Below, piece by piece: positions 47,349 through 56,378 of a stretch of DNA of 59,659 nt. Location: assembly GCA_017475765.1 (NCBI GenBank), contig JAFVEY010000026.1:1-59659 (forward strand), read 5' to 3'. The position numbers and the translations under genes are program-made. The notes under the pieces were generated by a model. It was not told the origin of the DNA and made no database searches. It saw only the letters and a program-made list of their open reading frames with translations. Position 1 is the first letter of the stretch, and every line of letters begins with the position of its first letter. Origin of the DNA: Clostridia bacterium. GTDB taxonomy: Bacteria; Bacillota; Clostridia; Oscillospirales; Acutalibacteraceae.

Positions 47349-48416
47349 ATGGAATTTTTGTTTAATGTTTTGGGAGGTATTTTCGGCTATATTTTATGGT
47401 TTGCGTTCTACCTCGTAAAAAACTTCGGCGTGGCTATTATCATATTCACGTTTATTGTTAAAATTTTGCTGTTTCCTTTTTCCATTAAACAGCAGAAATC
47501 AATGGCTTCCAATGCCCGTTTTCAGGAAAAACAAAGAGAAATTATGGAAAAATATAAAGGGGACAGAACGAAAGCTAATGAAGAGCTTTCAAAGCTGATG
47601 GAAAAGGAAAATATCAGTCCGACTGCAGGCTGTTTTCCTATGATTGCGCCGATGATAGTGATGTTCGGCGTGTGGTATGCGGTCAGGAATCCTCTTTCCA
47701 ATGTTCTTCATATTGCTTCCGATAAGGTGACAACGGCTATGAACAGCATTGCGACTCTTCCTGGCATAGGTACAAGTATCAACAGTCAGTATGGAGAAAT
47801 CAGCATTGTAAAATATTTTAGTGCGCTGCAGAAGTATTTTGTTGACGGCAGCGGCAATGCTTTGTTTAATACAACCGAATCCGCCAATATCAATGAATTC
47901 AGCAAGGGCTTTGATTTTCTCGGTCTTGACCTTCTTGCCACTCCGAGCCAAAGCTCGTTTTCATCAATGATGTGGCTGATTCCCGTCCTTTGCTTTGCCA
48001 CTTATGTTCTGAGTATGCTGTTCATGCAGAAGATGAATGGAACAAAAATGCAGGGATGTATGCTTGTCATGATATTCGGTATGCCGCTTTTCTCGGCATG
48101 GATCGCATACAGCGTTCCGGGAGCTGTGGGTTTTTATTGGATATCGTCAACCGTGCTGGGTTTTGTACAGTCGCTGATCATGAATAAATTTTACAGTCCC
48201 AGCATTATGGAGGCAAAAGCAGAGGCTGAAAGAGTCGTTCTCAGGAGAGAGCAGGAAGCCGGATATGAATTTATAGATGTACCTGATGAGGCTGTTCAAT
48301 CGGAAGTGAAGCAGTTATCCGACGGCCGGGACAGACAGAAAGGTAAGTCAAGCGGAAAAAAGAAATCTAAAAAATCGTCTAATAATAACAGCAGTTATCA
48401 GGGTAAGAAAAAATAA
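47349..48416 (+). CDS. yidC: Membrane protein insertase YidC/SpoIIIJ
   Basis: 355 aa, five membrane segments. FGVAIIIFTFIVKILLFPFS includes the positively charged groove region, QQKSMASNARFQEKQREIMEKYKGDRTKANEEL the cytoplasmic coiled-coil loop, and PMIAPMIVMFGVWYAVRNPL TM3. There is no lipobox Cys. A lysine/serine-rich tail (GKKKSKKSSNNNSSYQGKKK) may contact the ribosome. AAGGG lies 13 bases before the ATG. Confidence 0.95.
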   Translation: MEFLFNVLGGIFGYILWFAFYLVKNFGVAIIIFTFIVKILLFPFSIKQQKSMASNARFQEKQREIMEKYKGDRTKANEELSKLMEKENISPTAGCFPMIAPMIVMFGVWYAVRNPLSNVLHIASDKVTTAMNSIATLPGIGTSINSQYGEISIVKYFSALQKYFVDGSGNALFNTTESANINEFSKGFDFLGLDLLATPSQSSFSSMMWLIPVLCFATYVLSMLFMQKMNGTKMQGCMLVMIFGMPLFSAWIAYSVPGAVGFYWISSTVLGFVQSLIMNKFYSPSIMEAKAEAERVVLRREQEAGYEFIDVPDEAVQSEVKQLSDGRDRQKGKSSGKKKSKKSSNNNSSYQGKKK

Positions 48417-48434
48417 AGGGAGGAAAGATCAATA

Positions 48435-49331
48435 ATGATAAAAGAGGTTACAATTACAGCCGATACGATTGAAGAGGCTGAACAGAAAGCCCGTCAGGAG
48501 CTTGGAACGGATGAAATACAGGTTGAGGTGCTTCAGCAGCCCGAAAAGAAGAAATTCGGTCTTTTCGGAGGAAGTCCGGCAAAGATCAGGGCATATATTG
48601 AGCTTACGCCGCTTGACTCTGCCAAGAGCTATCTGAATAATATTCTTGATAACTTGGGCATAGTGAATTATACAATGACTGCCGAAGAGGTGGAAGGCGG
48701 AGCAATCATCAATATTGAGGGTGAGGATGTAGGCTTTATTATTGGTCATAGAGGAGAAACCCTTGACGCTCTCCAGTATCTCACAGGTCTGATTGCCAAT
48801 CATGTTGACAACGAATATTACAGAATATCCATCAATATAGGCAATTACCGTGAAAAAAGAGAAAAAACCCTTGAAATACTCGGCAGAAAGCTTGCATTCA
48901 AGGCTTGCAAGACAGGTGCCAAAACTTCTCTGGAGCCTATGAATCCCTATGAAAGAAGAATTATCCATACAGCTGTTCAAAAGGTAAGAGGAGCGATCTC
49001 CTGGAGTGAGGGAGAAAGCCTTCAGCGTCATGTTGTCATAGGTCCTGACCCTGACTACAAGCCGAGCTACAACAGAGACAGGGGCAGTTACAGAGGAAAG
49101 CGCAGCAGCAGCTTCAGCAGGGACGGTTCCTATACACGCAGACCCCGTTCGGGCGGCTATCAGCGCAGACAGTACAGCGAGGCAGAGTCTCATCCGCAGG
49201 ACAGTATGTTCAGCACATTTGAGCATGACAGCGCTTCTGAAAAGGTAAGGGAAAGCATCAATGAGCGCCCGGATACATCGCTTTACGGAAGAATTGATGT
49301 CAAAAAGCCTTCTGACGAAACAATCAACTGA
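48435..49331 (+). CDS. jag: RNA-binding protein Jag/KhpB with a long Arg/Ser-rich tail
   Basis: 298 aa. Jag-N domain (ADTIEEAEQKARQELG, EKKKFGLFGGSPAKIRAYIE), KH domain (GEDVGFIIGHRGETLDALQYL), R3H domain (MNPYERRIIHTAVQ, SEGESLQRHVVIGP). About 95 residues follow, rich in Arg, Ser, Tyr and Gly (NRDRGSYRGKRSSSFSRDG, RRPRSGGYQRRQY), beyond the usual end of Jag (about 205 aa). The tail should be disordered and RNA-binding. Starts 18 bases after yidC with GGGAGG. Confidence 0.95.
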   Translation: MIKEVTITADTIEEAEQKARQELGTDEIQVEVLQQPEKKKFGLFGGSPAKIRAYIELTPLDSAKSYLNNILDNLGIVNYTMTAEEVEGGAIINIEGEDVGFIIGHRGETLDALQYLTGLIANHVDNEYYRISINIGNYREKREKTLEILGRKLAFKACKTGAKTSLEPMNPYERRIIHTAVQKVRGAISWSEGESLQRHVVIGPDPDYKPSYNRDRGSYRGKRSSSFSRDGSYTRRPRSGGYQRRQYSEAESHPQDSMFSTFEHDSASEKVRESINERPDTSLYGRIDVKKPSDETIN

Positions 49332-49341
49332 TATTGTGTAT

Positions 49342-49375
49342 ACAGCGTGTCAAAATGAGTGACACGCTGTTTTTA
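49342..49375 (+). terminator. Terminator of rpmH-jag operon
   Basis: 11-bp stem, ACAGCGTGTCA/TGACACGCTGT, with TTTTTAT tail. Confidence 0.9.
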
Positions 49376-49447
49376 TAAGCATATTCCATTTTATAAAGTT
49401 TTCAACATTAAAATAAAAAATGTTGAAAAGTGATTGGAGATAGGATG

Positions 49448-50812
49448 ATGGAGAAAACGGTGGCTGCTATATCTACCCCAAACGGACCGGGAGGTATGGG
49501 AGTAATAAGAATATCGGGAGAAAAGGCGCTGTATATTGCAGAAAAGATATTTTACTCTGTTTCTGGCAAAAAAATATCGGAAATGAAGGGTTATACCGCC
49601 GCTTACGGAAAAATAACGGATAACGGAGAGATTATAGACGAAGCGGTGGTTCTTGTTTTCAGGGCGCCGCACAGCTATACGGGGGAGGATGTTGTCGAAA
49701 TATCCTGTCACGGGGGATTATATGTGACAAAAAGAGTTCTCAGGGCAGTTCTTGCCGGGGGCGCCGAGCCTGCACCTGCCGGAGAATTTACTAAAAGAGC
49801 ATTTCTTAATGGAAAAATGGGACTGACTGAAGCGGAGTCGGTAATGGATATCATATCGGCACAGGGTTCCCAGTCAGCAAGAGCGGCATTATCCGCAATG
49901 GAGGGAAAGCTCAGAAAAAGAATTGACGGGGTTCGTGATGAACTTGTCAGTCTGGCGGCTCATCTTTCAGCATGGGCAGATTACCCTGAGGATGAGATAC
50001 CCGAAATAGATGATGAACAGCTCAGGGAAGGTCTGACAAAATGCAGCAATGAACTGAAATCACTTCTGGCAGGTTATGATGCCGGAAAAGTAATGCGTGA
50101 GGGGGTTGATACGGTGATTGCCGGCAGACCCAATGTCGGAAAATCAACCCTGATGAATCTTCTTTCGGGATGTGAAAGGTCTATTGTTACGAATATTCCC
50201 GGAACAACGAGAGATATCATTGAAGAAACTGTGCTGCTCGGCAATGTCCCTCTCAGGCTTTCGGATACTGCCGGCATACGCTCAACAGATGATCCGGTTG
50301 AAAGCATAGGAGTGAAAAGAGCAAAGGAAAGGCTGCTGAATGCAGGACTTGTCTTTGCCGTATTTGATGCTTCCATGCCGCTTTCGGATGATGACAGGGA
50401 GCTTCTGGAGCTGCTTAAGGATGCTCCGGCGGTTGCAGTTGTCAATAAGACCGATCTTGAAAACAGGATCGAAAATGAAGTGATCAAAGAAAAGGTGGAT
50501 CACATTGTGTATATTTCCGCCAAAAACGGGAGCGGTACACAAGAGCTTGAAAAAGCAGTTGCCGACATAGCAGGCACCGCAGAGCTTGACCCGTCACAGG
50601 GAATATTGGCAAACGAAAGACAAAGAGCCGATGCCGAAAATGCCCTGCGCTCGGTGGAGGAGGCGCTTTCGGCGCTGGAAGCAGGAATTACCTTTGACGC
50701 TGTAACGGTAGTGATAGAGGATGCGATCAACAGTCTTTTGGAGCTTACGGGCGAAAGAGTGACGGAAGCGGTCGTCAATAAGGTGTTTTCCCATTTCTGT
50801 GTCGGTAAATGA
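49448..50812 (+). CDS. mnmE: tRNA modification GTPase MnmE (TrmE)
   Basis: 454 aa. N-terminal folate-binding domain (TVAAISTPNGPGGMGVIRISG, FTKRAFLNGKMGLTEAESVMDII). G domain: GRPNVGKSTLMN (G1), IPGTTRDIIEE (G2), DTAGIR (G3), NKTD (G4), SAKN (G5). The C-terminal CVGK is the zinc/formyl site. GGAG precedes two adjacent ATGs; the second (49448) has the better spacing. Works with MnmG at U34. A TTTTCAACA inverted repeat (49399-49407/49421-49429) lies in its leader. Confidence 0.97.
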   Translation: MEKTVAAISTPNGPGGMGVIRISGEKALYIAEKIFYSVSGKKISEMKGYTAAYGKITDNGEIIDEAVVLVFRAPHSYTGEDVVEISCHGGLYVTKRVLRAVLAGGAEPAPAGEFTKRAFLNGKMGLTEAESVMDIISAQGSQSARAALSAMEGKLRKRIDGVRDELVSLAAHLSAWADYPEDEIPEIDDEQLREGLTKCSNELKSLLAGYDAGKVMREGVDTVIAGRPNVGKSTLMNLLSGCERSIVTNIPGTTRDIIEETVLLGNVPLRLSDTAGIRSTDDPVESIGVKRAKERLLNAGLVFAVFDASMPLSDDDRELLELLKDAPAVAVVNKTDLENRIENEVIKEKVDHIVYISAKNGSGTQELEKAVADIAGTAELDPSQGILANERQRADAENALRSVEEALSALEAGITFDAVTVVIEDAINSLLELTGERVTEAVVNKVFSHFCVGK

Positions 50813-50849
50813 GAAAGTATCATACAGATAATAACAATACAGAAAACTG

Positions 50850-50896
50850 CCGCAGAGCGGAAATCAATTTAGATTCTGCTCTGCGGTCAATTTTTG
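50850..50896 (+). terminator. Terminator of mnmE
   Basis: 9-bp stem, CCGCAGAGC/GCTCTGCGG (50850-50858/50878-50886), with TCAATTTTTG tail. Confidence 0.85.
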
Positions 50897-50926
50897 TTAG
50901 ATAAATTAAAAAATCACAAAAATATC

Positions 50927-50956
50927 TTGACATTGGAATAAAATTATATATACAAT
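50927..50956 (+). promoter_or_regulatory. Promoter of the diguanylate cyclase gene
   Basis: TTGACA at 50927-50932, 18-bp spacer, TACAAT at 50951-50956. Confidence 0.7.
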
Positions 50957-50992
50957 ATTATATAGAGGTGTCATATAAAGGAGTATATTGTC

Positions 50993-52684
50993 TTGAATGT
51001 TTCAGATAAATCATTTGGCAAAAAGGTATGGTTGATCCTTTTGGATGTAATGTTGGTATATGCTGTCCTGAGTGTGGGTCTGAGCCTTTTTTGCGGTCTT
51101 AGGGAATATAAACAGCATTGTATTGATGATGATGTTACAGCTGTTGTGTATAAATCTGATGGAAGCGTACTTGAATATGCTGAAAATAAATTTGATGAGG
51201 CAATAACAGGAGATGTCGTCTGTCTTAATATTAAACTGCCCGAAAAAGCACCCTATAAAAGTACAACACTATGCACGATCATATATAACTGTGCGGTAGA
51301 GGCGGAATGTGACGGAAAGGTCTTTTATGAATACGGTAAGGATATAATTCAGAATGACGGCGAACTTGGAAATATCTTTGTTTCGGCGGATATACCCGAC
51401 TATGCTTGGGGAAAAACGGTAACAATAAAATGTACCATACCCATCGGAGATTCTCTTAATAGTGTTAATAATGTCATTCTTATGCCGTCACGCTATGCGC
51501 TGAGGTATGTTCTGATCAATCATGAATTTGACTTTATCTTTTGTATCACGCTTGTCGGATTTTCAATATTTGCACTGCTGATATTTATCACAACAGGCAA
51601 AATGAAAAATATTGATCGTGAGGGTATCTATCTGTTTATTTTTCTTGCTTCTGTGGGAATATGGCAGCTCGGATATTACAGCACAATGTATATATTTATA
51701 AATAATCCTGTCATATGTGCCAATATAGAATATACGGCAATGTTTTTCTTTGGCATACCGCTTGGAGTATTTCTTTCGGCAGGATATAACAGGCGTTTTA
51801 AAAAGGTATTCCTGATAATGGCATCGGTATATGCAGTCGTATTTATTGTATCAACTATATTGAATTATACGACCACTTATCATTATTACAGGCTTGTTCA
51901 TTTTGAAAGATACCTGATCGCCGCAGGAATGGTTGCTATTTTTGTGATAGTTATATTAAACCGAAAAACCAATAACATGAGCGAAAAAATTCTTGGAACA
52001 GGAGTTTTCGGCTCAATGTTTATTATGCTGCTTGAAGTCATGAGGTATGAAATTCGTGATAATTTTCACGAATTGAACGATATTACTTCTGTATCACTTG
52101 CTTCATTCGGAATCATGATATTTGCATTTTCACTCTTGTATGAATATTACAACAAACTTTATACCGAAATGCTTATGCGGAAACATCTGGAGCAGGTGGC
52201 ATATACCGATGGTATGACAGGGATTGCAAACAGAACTGCTGTCGATAATTTTATGAATGATCTGGACAGCAAATCGGATTACGGAATTGTATTTTTTGAT
52301 GTAAACGGGCTTAAAAAAGCAAATGATGTATATGGACACGAAACGGGAGATAAATTGATAACCGTTGTGGCGGCTGCACTTAAGGAAAGTTTTGAAAACA
52401 GCGGAGGATTTTACGGACGCTATGGCGGAGATGAATTTGTTGCAGGATATAATGGTGACGGCAAAAGAGGGATAGAAGAGAGCCTGAGTATATTCAATGA
52501 AATGATAGAAAATGCAAACAAGGCACATGAATTGCCGTTTGAAGTCGGAGTGGCTTACGGCAGCTATGTCAACGATCCCGAAAGTCCGATGCTTATTGAA
52601 GATGCTGTCAAAAAAGCGGATTCTGCCATGTATGCCATGAAGAAAGAAATGAAAAAGAAAATTTTTGCCGGCATTGAAAGATAG
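50993..52684 (+). CDS. Membrane-bound diguanylate cyclase (GGDEF)
   Basis: 563 aa. One N-terminal helix (VWLILLDVMLVYAVLSVGL), an extracytoplasmic domain to about residue 175, then seven hydrophobic segments (about 180-390) in a 7TMR-DISM-like arrangement, then a GGDEF domain from about 400 (DGMTGIANRTAVDNFMND, FFDVNGLKKANDVYGHETGDKL, GRYGGDEFVAGY). The exact GGDEF and the other catalytic residues suggest active c-di-GMP synthesis. No RxxD inhibitory site precedes GGDEF (NSGG at that place), so product inhibition is probably absent. TTG start, nine bases after AAAGGAG. Monocistronic. Confidence 0.88.
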   Translation: MNVSDKSFGKKVWLILLDVMLVYAVLSVGLSLFCGLREYKQHCIDDDVTAVVYKSDGSVLEYAENKFDEAITGDVVCLNIKLPEKAPYKSTTLCTIIYNCAVEAECDGKVFYEYGKDIIQNDGELGNIFVSADIPDYAWGKTVTIKCTIPIGDSLNSVNNVILMPSRYALRYVLINHEFDFIFCITLVGFSIFALLIFITTGKMKNIDREGIYLFIFLASVGIWQLGYYSTMYIFINNPVICANIEYTAMFFFGIPLGVFLSAGYNRRFKKVFLIMASVYAVVFIVSTILNYTTTYHYYRLVHFERYLIAAGMVAIFVIVILNRKTNNMSEKILGTGVFGSMFIMLLEVMRYEIRDNFHELNDITSVSLASFGIMIFAFSLLYEYYNKLYTEMLMRKHLEQVAYTDGMTGIANRTAVDNFMNDLDSKSDYGIVFFDVNGLKKANDVYGHETGDKLITVVAAALKESFENSGGFYGRYGGDEFVAGYNGDGKRGIEESLSIFNEMIENANKAHELPFEVGVAYGSYVNDPESPMLIEDAVKKADSAMYAMKKEMKKKIFAGIER

Positions 52685-52759
52685 AAGTGATTTCAAAAAA
52701 TAAAAATATTTTCCTGCATTTAAGAAGATGGCAAAGTGATAAAATTAAGTAAAGAAAAA

Positions 52760-52793
52760 ATCCCATTGTTAAGGTATGTCTTAGCAATGGGGT
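52760..52793. terminator. Bidirectional terminator between convergent genes
   Basis: Hairpin TCCCATTG/CAATGGGG with an extra TTA/TAA pairing (52761-52791), A-rich before and T-rich after. Confidence 0.7.
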
Positions 52794-52887
52794 TGATTTA
52801 TTTTGACATAAATTTTACATCGTTCTTTTTTTCACCTGATAAGCACAGCACCGGATTGTTTTCAGATAAGAAATAAACAAAGTTACT

Positions 52888-53109
52888 TTATGACAAATAA
52901 TACCTTTTGGGATCGTTGGTTCTGTCAAGCAGAAAATCAATACTGACTTCATAATAATCCGACAGCTTGATCAGTATTTCGGCAGTTAGTGCAATAATAC
53001 CGGTTTCGTACTGTGAATAGGTATTTTGTGAAACATTAAGATATTTTGCAATTTCTCTTTGTTTGATATCCCGGTCTACCCTGATATCCTTTAAATTTTT
53101 GAACTGCAT
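52888..53109 (-). CDS. XRE-family HTH regulator, divergent from the LRR surface protein
   Basis: 73 aa, a single HTH domain: LKDIRVDRDIKQREIAKYLNVSQNTYSQYETG is the complete helix-turn-helix, and YYEVSIDFLLDRTND ends it, so no effector domain exists. ATG at 53109 (MQFKNL) is best spaced from GGGG. The intergenic region to 53226 holds two operator-like palindromes on the opposing promoter, so it probably represses both itself and the surface gene. Confidence 0.88.
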   Translation of the reverse strand: MQFKNLKDIRVDRDIKQREIAKYLNVSQNTYSQYETGIIALTAEILIKLSDYYEVSIDFLLDRTNDPKRYYLS

Positions 53110-53135
53110 AATCATCACCCCAAAAAATATTATGT

Positions 53136-53183
53136 AATATCTGTATTACAGATATTGACTTTTATCTGAAATACAGATATAAT
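53136..53183. promoter_or_regulatory. Two operators overlapping the LRR-gene promoter
   Basis: Perfect 21-bp palindrome AATATCTGT-ATT-ACAGATATT at 53136-53156, and TATCTG-AAATA-CAGATA at 53163-53179, centres 25 bases apart. Promoter: TTGACT at 53155-53160, 17-bp spacer, TATAAT at 53178-53183. The first operator overlaps the -35 and the second fills the spacer. This is a typical repressor arrangement for the divergent XRE protein. Confidence 0.8.
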
Positions 53184-53225
53184 ATACGCAGTAATCTTAA
53201 TATTTTATACGAGGAGGATTTTAAA

Positions 53226-55160
53226 ATGAAAAAAACACCAAAAATTCTTGGCGTTACTTTGACAGCTGCTATGATTTCTTCAATCGCAGCAACAGCTGCT
53301 ATTACTGCTCAGGCATCTGCTATTGCTTCAAGAGATGAACTGGCTGGGCACTCAGTTGGTATCGTAGGTTCTTTCAACGGTTGGGGTACAACCGGTTCTG
53401 ATGTTGTTATGACAGGCAACAACGGTGTCTATACAGGTACTGTTCAGATCGACAGCGTTACTGATGATATGATCAGCGAGCTTGAAAGCGACGGCACAAA
53501 GACAGGTAAGTATGGTCTCCAGTTCAAGATTCGTCTTGATGAAAGCTGGGACAGCAACTGGGGTGATTATGAAGAGGATGTTGAGCGTACAGACAACAGC
53601 CAGACAAACCTTCTTATTCCAAAGGAGGATATCACAATAGGTGAACCGCTTGCATTTGTTGTAACATTCGATACAACAAAAGTTCATCCGGATGCGGATC
53701 AGGACAATGATCCTAGTGATCCTACTTTATGGCCTGTCAGCTATGAGCTGATTGATCTGAGTCTGGATTACAAAGACAATGATGATGGAACAATCACACT
53801 TACGGGTTTCAAATCTGCGTATGCAGCACAATATTATGCGCAAAACAACGACGTATTTGTTTTTCCTGATACTGTTGACGGAAAAACTGTTACTAAGATA
53901 GGATATGTCAATGATCTGAGCGGGGTGGATTTCGCTTCTCTTGGTTGGAATGAGGAATCTGACAGAAGTTTCCGAGTTCTACGACAGATACAGCTTCCTG
54001 ATACTATTAAGGAGATAGATGACGGTGCATTTTTCCGCCCGAAATTTGTTGACGATAAGCTCCCCGAAGGATTGGAAAGAATCGGCAGAGGTGCTATAAC
54101 ACATATTGTTGTTGATGGAAAGCTGGTTATGCCGTCTACCCTCAAATACATTGGTGAATCTGCTTTCTATGAATCAAATTTCTCTGGATCAAACATAGAT
54201 GAGATCGTTTTGAATGAAGGACTTGAATATATCGGAGCCGAGGCATTTTTATTTGCCAGCAAATCTCCGAAGGAAATAACTATTCCAAAAAGTGTAAAAT
54301 ATATTGGTTGGGATGCCTTCGGAACATGGGCATGGACGGAATCCGGCGATGTAGTTCAAAGAGATTGCCACTTCAGCATCTATGGCGGCGGTTATGTTGA
54401 AAGTTATATCAGCACCTATCAGCCATTCCATACAGAAACCGCACCCAAGGGATATAACTACACCATTATCGGTCAGATAGACCCCGAACCCTCACAGACA
54501 GAGGAAGAAAACGGACTGTCTGTCAGCGGTGCAATTCCGGAGGGTGCTGTGTTTAAGGCAGTTGCCACAACTACAAAATGGCTGGAAAATCCACTTTTCT
54601 GTTATGAGATCACACTCAACAAGGGCGATGAAACCGTTCAGCCTGACGGCTATATTACCATCTCTATCCCCTGCGAATACGGCAACGGCTATGTTGTTTA
54701 CATTGATGAAGAGACAGGCAAAATGGAAAACCTTAATTCCATCTATGTGGACGGAAAATATGTTTTCGTAACGGATCATCTTTCAGAGTACGGCATTAAA
54801 TTTGATGAAGAACCTGTAAAGTATGATGATAGCGGCAAAAAGGATGATACGAAAGAGGGCGGCTCTGAAACAGATAACACCAAAACAGATGACACTCAGC
54901 CGGATAACACCCAAACAGAAAATACTAAGTCAGATAATACTAAGACAGACAACACTAAGACAAATAATTCTCAGACGGTTAACACTCAGCCGGATAATAC
55001 TAAGACAGATAACACTCAGACAGACGGCAATCCGTCTGCTATTGACACAACCTCTCCCAGTACCGGAGATAATCCGTTTGTAGTATTCAGTCTTGTTCTG
55101 ATGGCATCAATTGCCGCTTTGTCTGCGGTTGTTCTCGGACGCAAAAGAAAAACAAATTAA
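53226..55160 (+). CDS. Secreted surface protein: carbohydrate-binding-like N-domain, LRR_5 repeats, Thr/Asp repeat stalk, sortase-type end
   Basis: 644 aa. Signal peptide (KKTPKILGVTLTAAMISSIAATAAITAQASA). Residues about 40-160 (VGIVGSFNGWGTTGSDVVM, YTGTVQI, WDSNWGDYE) resemble CBM48/starch-binding immunoglobulin-like modules. Residues about 245-395 contain BspA-like leucine-rich repeats (LPDTIKEIDDGAF, LPEGLERIGRGA, MPSTLKYIGESAF, LNEGLEYIGAEAF, IPKSVKYIGWDAF). After a further domain, a TDNTKTDNTQ-type repeat (about 545-605) forms a stalk. The end SPSTGDNPF, hydrophobic helix, GRKRKTN is a sortase-type sorting signal with SPSTG in place of LPXTG. It is probably a cell-wall adhesin for glucan. 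Its expression seems controlled by the divergent XRE. Confidence 0.85.
   Translation: MKKTPKILGVTLTAAMISSIAATAAITAQASAIASRDELAGHSVGIVGSFNGWGTTGSDVVMTGNNGVYTGTVQIDSVTDDMISELESDGTKTGKYGLQFKIRLDESWDSNWGDYEEDVERTDNSQTNLLIPKEDITIGEPLAFVVTFDTTKVHPDADQDNDPSDPTLWPVSYELIDLSLDYKDNDDGTITLTGFKSAYAAQYYAQNNDVFVFPDTVDGKTVTKIGYVNDLSGVDFASLGWNEESDRSFRVLRQIQLPDTIKEIDDGAFFRPKFVDDKLPEGLERIGRGAITHIVVDGKLVMPSTLKYIGESAFYESNFSGSNIDEIVLNEGLEYIGAEAFLFASKSPKEITIPKSVKYIGWDAFGTWAWTESGDVVQRDCHFSIYGGGYVESYISTYQPFHTETAPKGYNYTIIGQIDPEPSQTEEENGLSVSGAIPEGAVFKAVATTTKWLENPLFCYEITLNKGDETVQPDGYITISIPCEYGNGYVVYIDEETGKMENLNSIYVDGKYVFVTDHLSEYGIKFDEEPVKYDDSGKKDDTKEGGSETDNTKTDDTQPDNTQTENTKSDNTKTDNTKTNNSQTVNTQPDNTKTDNTQTDGNPSAIDTTSPSTGDNPFVVFSLVLMASIAALSAVVLGRKRKTN
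54862..55035 (+). repeat. Coding repeat (about 15-base unit) in the LRR protein stalk
   Basis: Repeated units like ACAGATAACACT with AAG or CAG ends encode TDNTK/TDNTQ. Because of the repeat, false open frames appear in other frames. Unit number may vary between strains. Confidence 0.8.
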
Positions 55161-55169
55161 TTGATTTCA

Positions 55170-55205
55170 GCCCTTCGGATAATGTGAGATCATTATCCGG
55201 AGGGC
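55170..55205. terminator. Hairpin after the LRR gene
   Basis: 15-bp stem with one G-T pair, GCCCTTCGGATAATG/CATTATCCGGAGGGC; the T tract is weak. Confidence 0.6.
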
Positions 55206-55210
55206 AATAA

Positions 55211-55321
55211 CATTTATATCATACTGATAATGATGATATTATACACATATGTCTGTCTGATGCAGACGATTCTGTGAAATATGAAGATCTGCTCGATTGG
55301 ATCTGTAAACACAGAATATAA
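55211..55321 (+). other. Short open frame without start, possible gene remnant
   Basis: Encodes DNDDIIHICLSDADDSVKYE followed by DLLDWICKHRI before TAA at 55319-55321. The composition looks coding, but there is no start codon or SD. It may be the last trace of a deleted gene in the 55161-55500 gap, which otherwise holds terminators and the pdxS promoter. Confidence 0.3.
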
Positions 55322-55330
55322 TTTTCAACT

Positions 55331-55377
55331 AAAAAACCTCCGCATAGTGGAAAATCTGCAGAGGGGTTTTTGCTTTT
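55331..55377 (+). terminator. Intrinsic terminator before pdxS
   Basis: Stem AAAACCTC-CGCA with TGC-GAGGGGTTTT, T-rich tail. Confidence 0.75.
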
Positions 55378-55413
55378 TAAAACTGTACATTTAAAATTTT
55401 CTTATTCTGGACA

Positions 55414-55441
55414 TTTACTTATATACAGTTTGTGCTATAAT
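55414..55441 (+). promoter_or_regulatory. Promoter of pdxS-pdxT
   Basis: TTTACT at 55414-55419, 16-bp spacer, extended TGCTATAAT with TATAAT at 55436-55441. Confidence 0.65.
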
Positions 55442-55500
55442 CATATTAAACATATAGGCTATATCGTTATTAAAATTATTATATAAAAGAAGGTTTGATT

Positions 55501-56376
55501 ATGTCGGAAAACAGATATGAATTGAATAAGGATCTTGCACAAATGCTTAAGGGCGGAGTAATTATGGATGTTACAACTCCCGAACAGGCTAAAATCGCAG
55601 AAGCAGCCGGTGCCTGCGCAGTTATGGCGCTCGAAAGAATCCCGGCTGATATCCGTGCAGCAGGCGGCGTTTCAAGAATGAGCGACCCGAAAATGATAAA
55701 AGGCATACAAAATGCCGTTTCTATTCCCGTAATGGCAAAGGCAAGAATAGGTCATTTTGTTGAAGCTCAGATACTGGAAGCACTTGAAATAGATTACATA
55801 GACGAAAGCGAGGTTCTTTCCCCCGCTGACGATACCTATCATATCGACAAAACAAAATTTAAAGTTCCGTTCGTTTGCGGAGCAAGAAATCTTGGCGAGG
55901 CACTCAGAAGAATTGCAGAGGGTGCATCAATGATCCGCACAAAGGGAGAAGCCGGAACAGGCGATGTGATTCAGGCTGTGCGCCATCTGAGAGAAATTCA
56001 GAAGGGAATCAGACAGATAACCTCTCTTCGTGAGGATGAGCTTTATAATACAGCAAAGGAGCTTGGCGTTCCTTATCATCTTGTTCAGTATGTGCATGAA
56101 AACGGAAAACTCCCGGTTGTTAATTTTTCTGCCGGTGGAGTTGCCACTCCGGCGGACGCAGCTCTGATGATGCAGCTCGGAGCAGAGGGCGTATTTGTAG
56201 GTTCGGGCATCTTCAAATCAGGAGACCCCGAAAAGAGAGCAAGAGCCATTGTCAAGGCTGTTACCAATTATAATGATCCTAAGATACTTGCTGAGCTTTC
56301 CGAAGATCTTGGTGAAGCAATGGTCGGAATCAATGCTGACGAGATTGAAATTCTTCTGGCGGAGCGTGGTGTTTAA
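55501..56376 (+). CDS. pdxS: Pyridoxal 5'-phosphate synthase subunit PdxS
   Basis: 291-aa lyase barrel making PLP from ribose 5-phosphate, glyceraldehyde 3-phosphate and ammonia. [35 protein letters not shown] has the first catalytic Lys/Asp region; [28 protein letters not shown] and [20 protein letters not shown] are other signature parts. ATG at 55501 with AAGG. It feeds from PdxT ammonia, whose gene starts 2 bases after its stop. Confidence 0.97.
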   Translation: MSENRYELNKDLAQMLKGGVIMDVTTPEQAKIAEAAGACAVMALERIPADIRAAGGVSRMSDPKMIKGIQNAVSIPVMAKARIGHFVEAQILEALEIDYIDESEVLSPADDTYHIDKTKFKVPFVCGARNLGEALRRIAEGASMIRTKGEAGTGDVIQAVRHLREIQKGIRQITSLREDELYNTAKELGVPYHLVQYVHENGKLPVVNFSAGGVATPADAALMMQLGAEGVFVGSGIFKSGDPEKRARAIVKAVTNYNDPKILAELSEDLGEAMVGINADEIEILLAERGV

Positions 56377-56378
56377 AA

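Noticed and set aside
48429-49226. 265-codon minus-strand frame opposite jag
   Set aside because: Entirely antisense to KH-R3H coding sequence; an effect of codon bias.
54862-55035. CRISPR-like repeat array
   Set aside because: Repeats are short, contiguous, in frame and coding; no spacers or cas genes.
54823-55083. Open frame in another register of the stalk repeat
   Set aside because: Product of the DNA repeat being open in all frames; not a gene.
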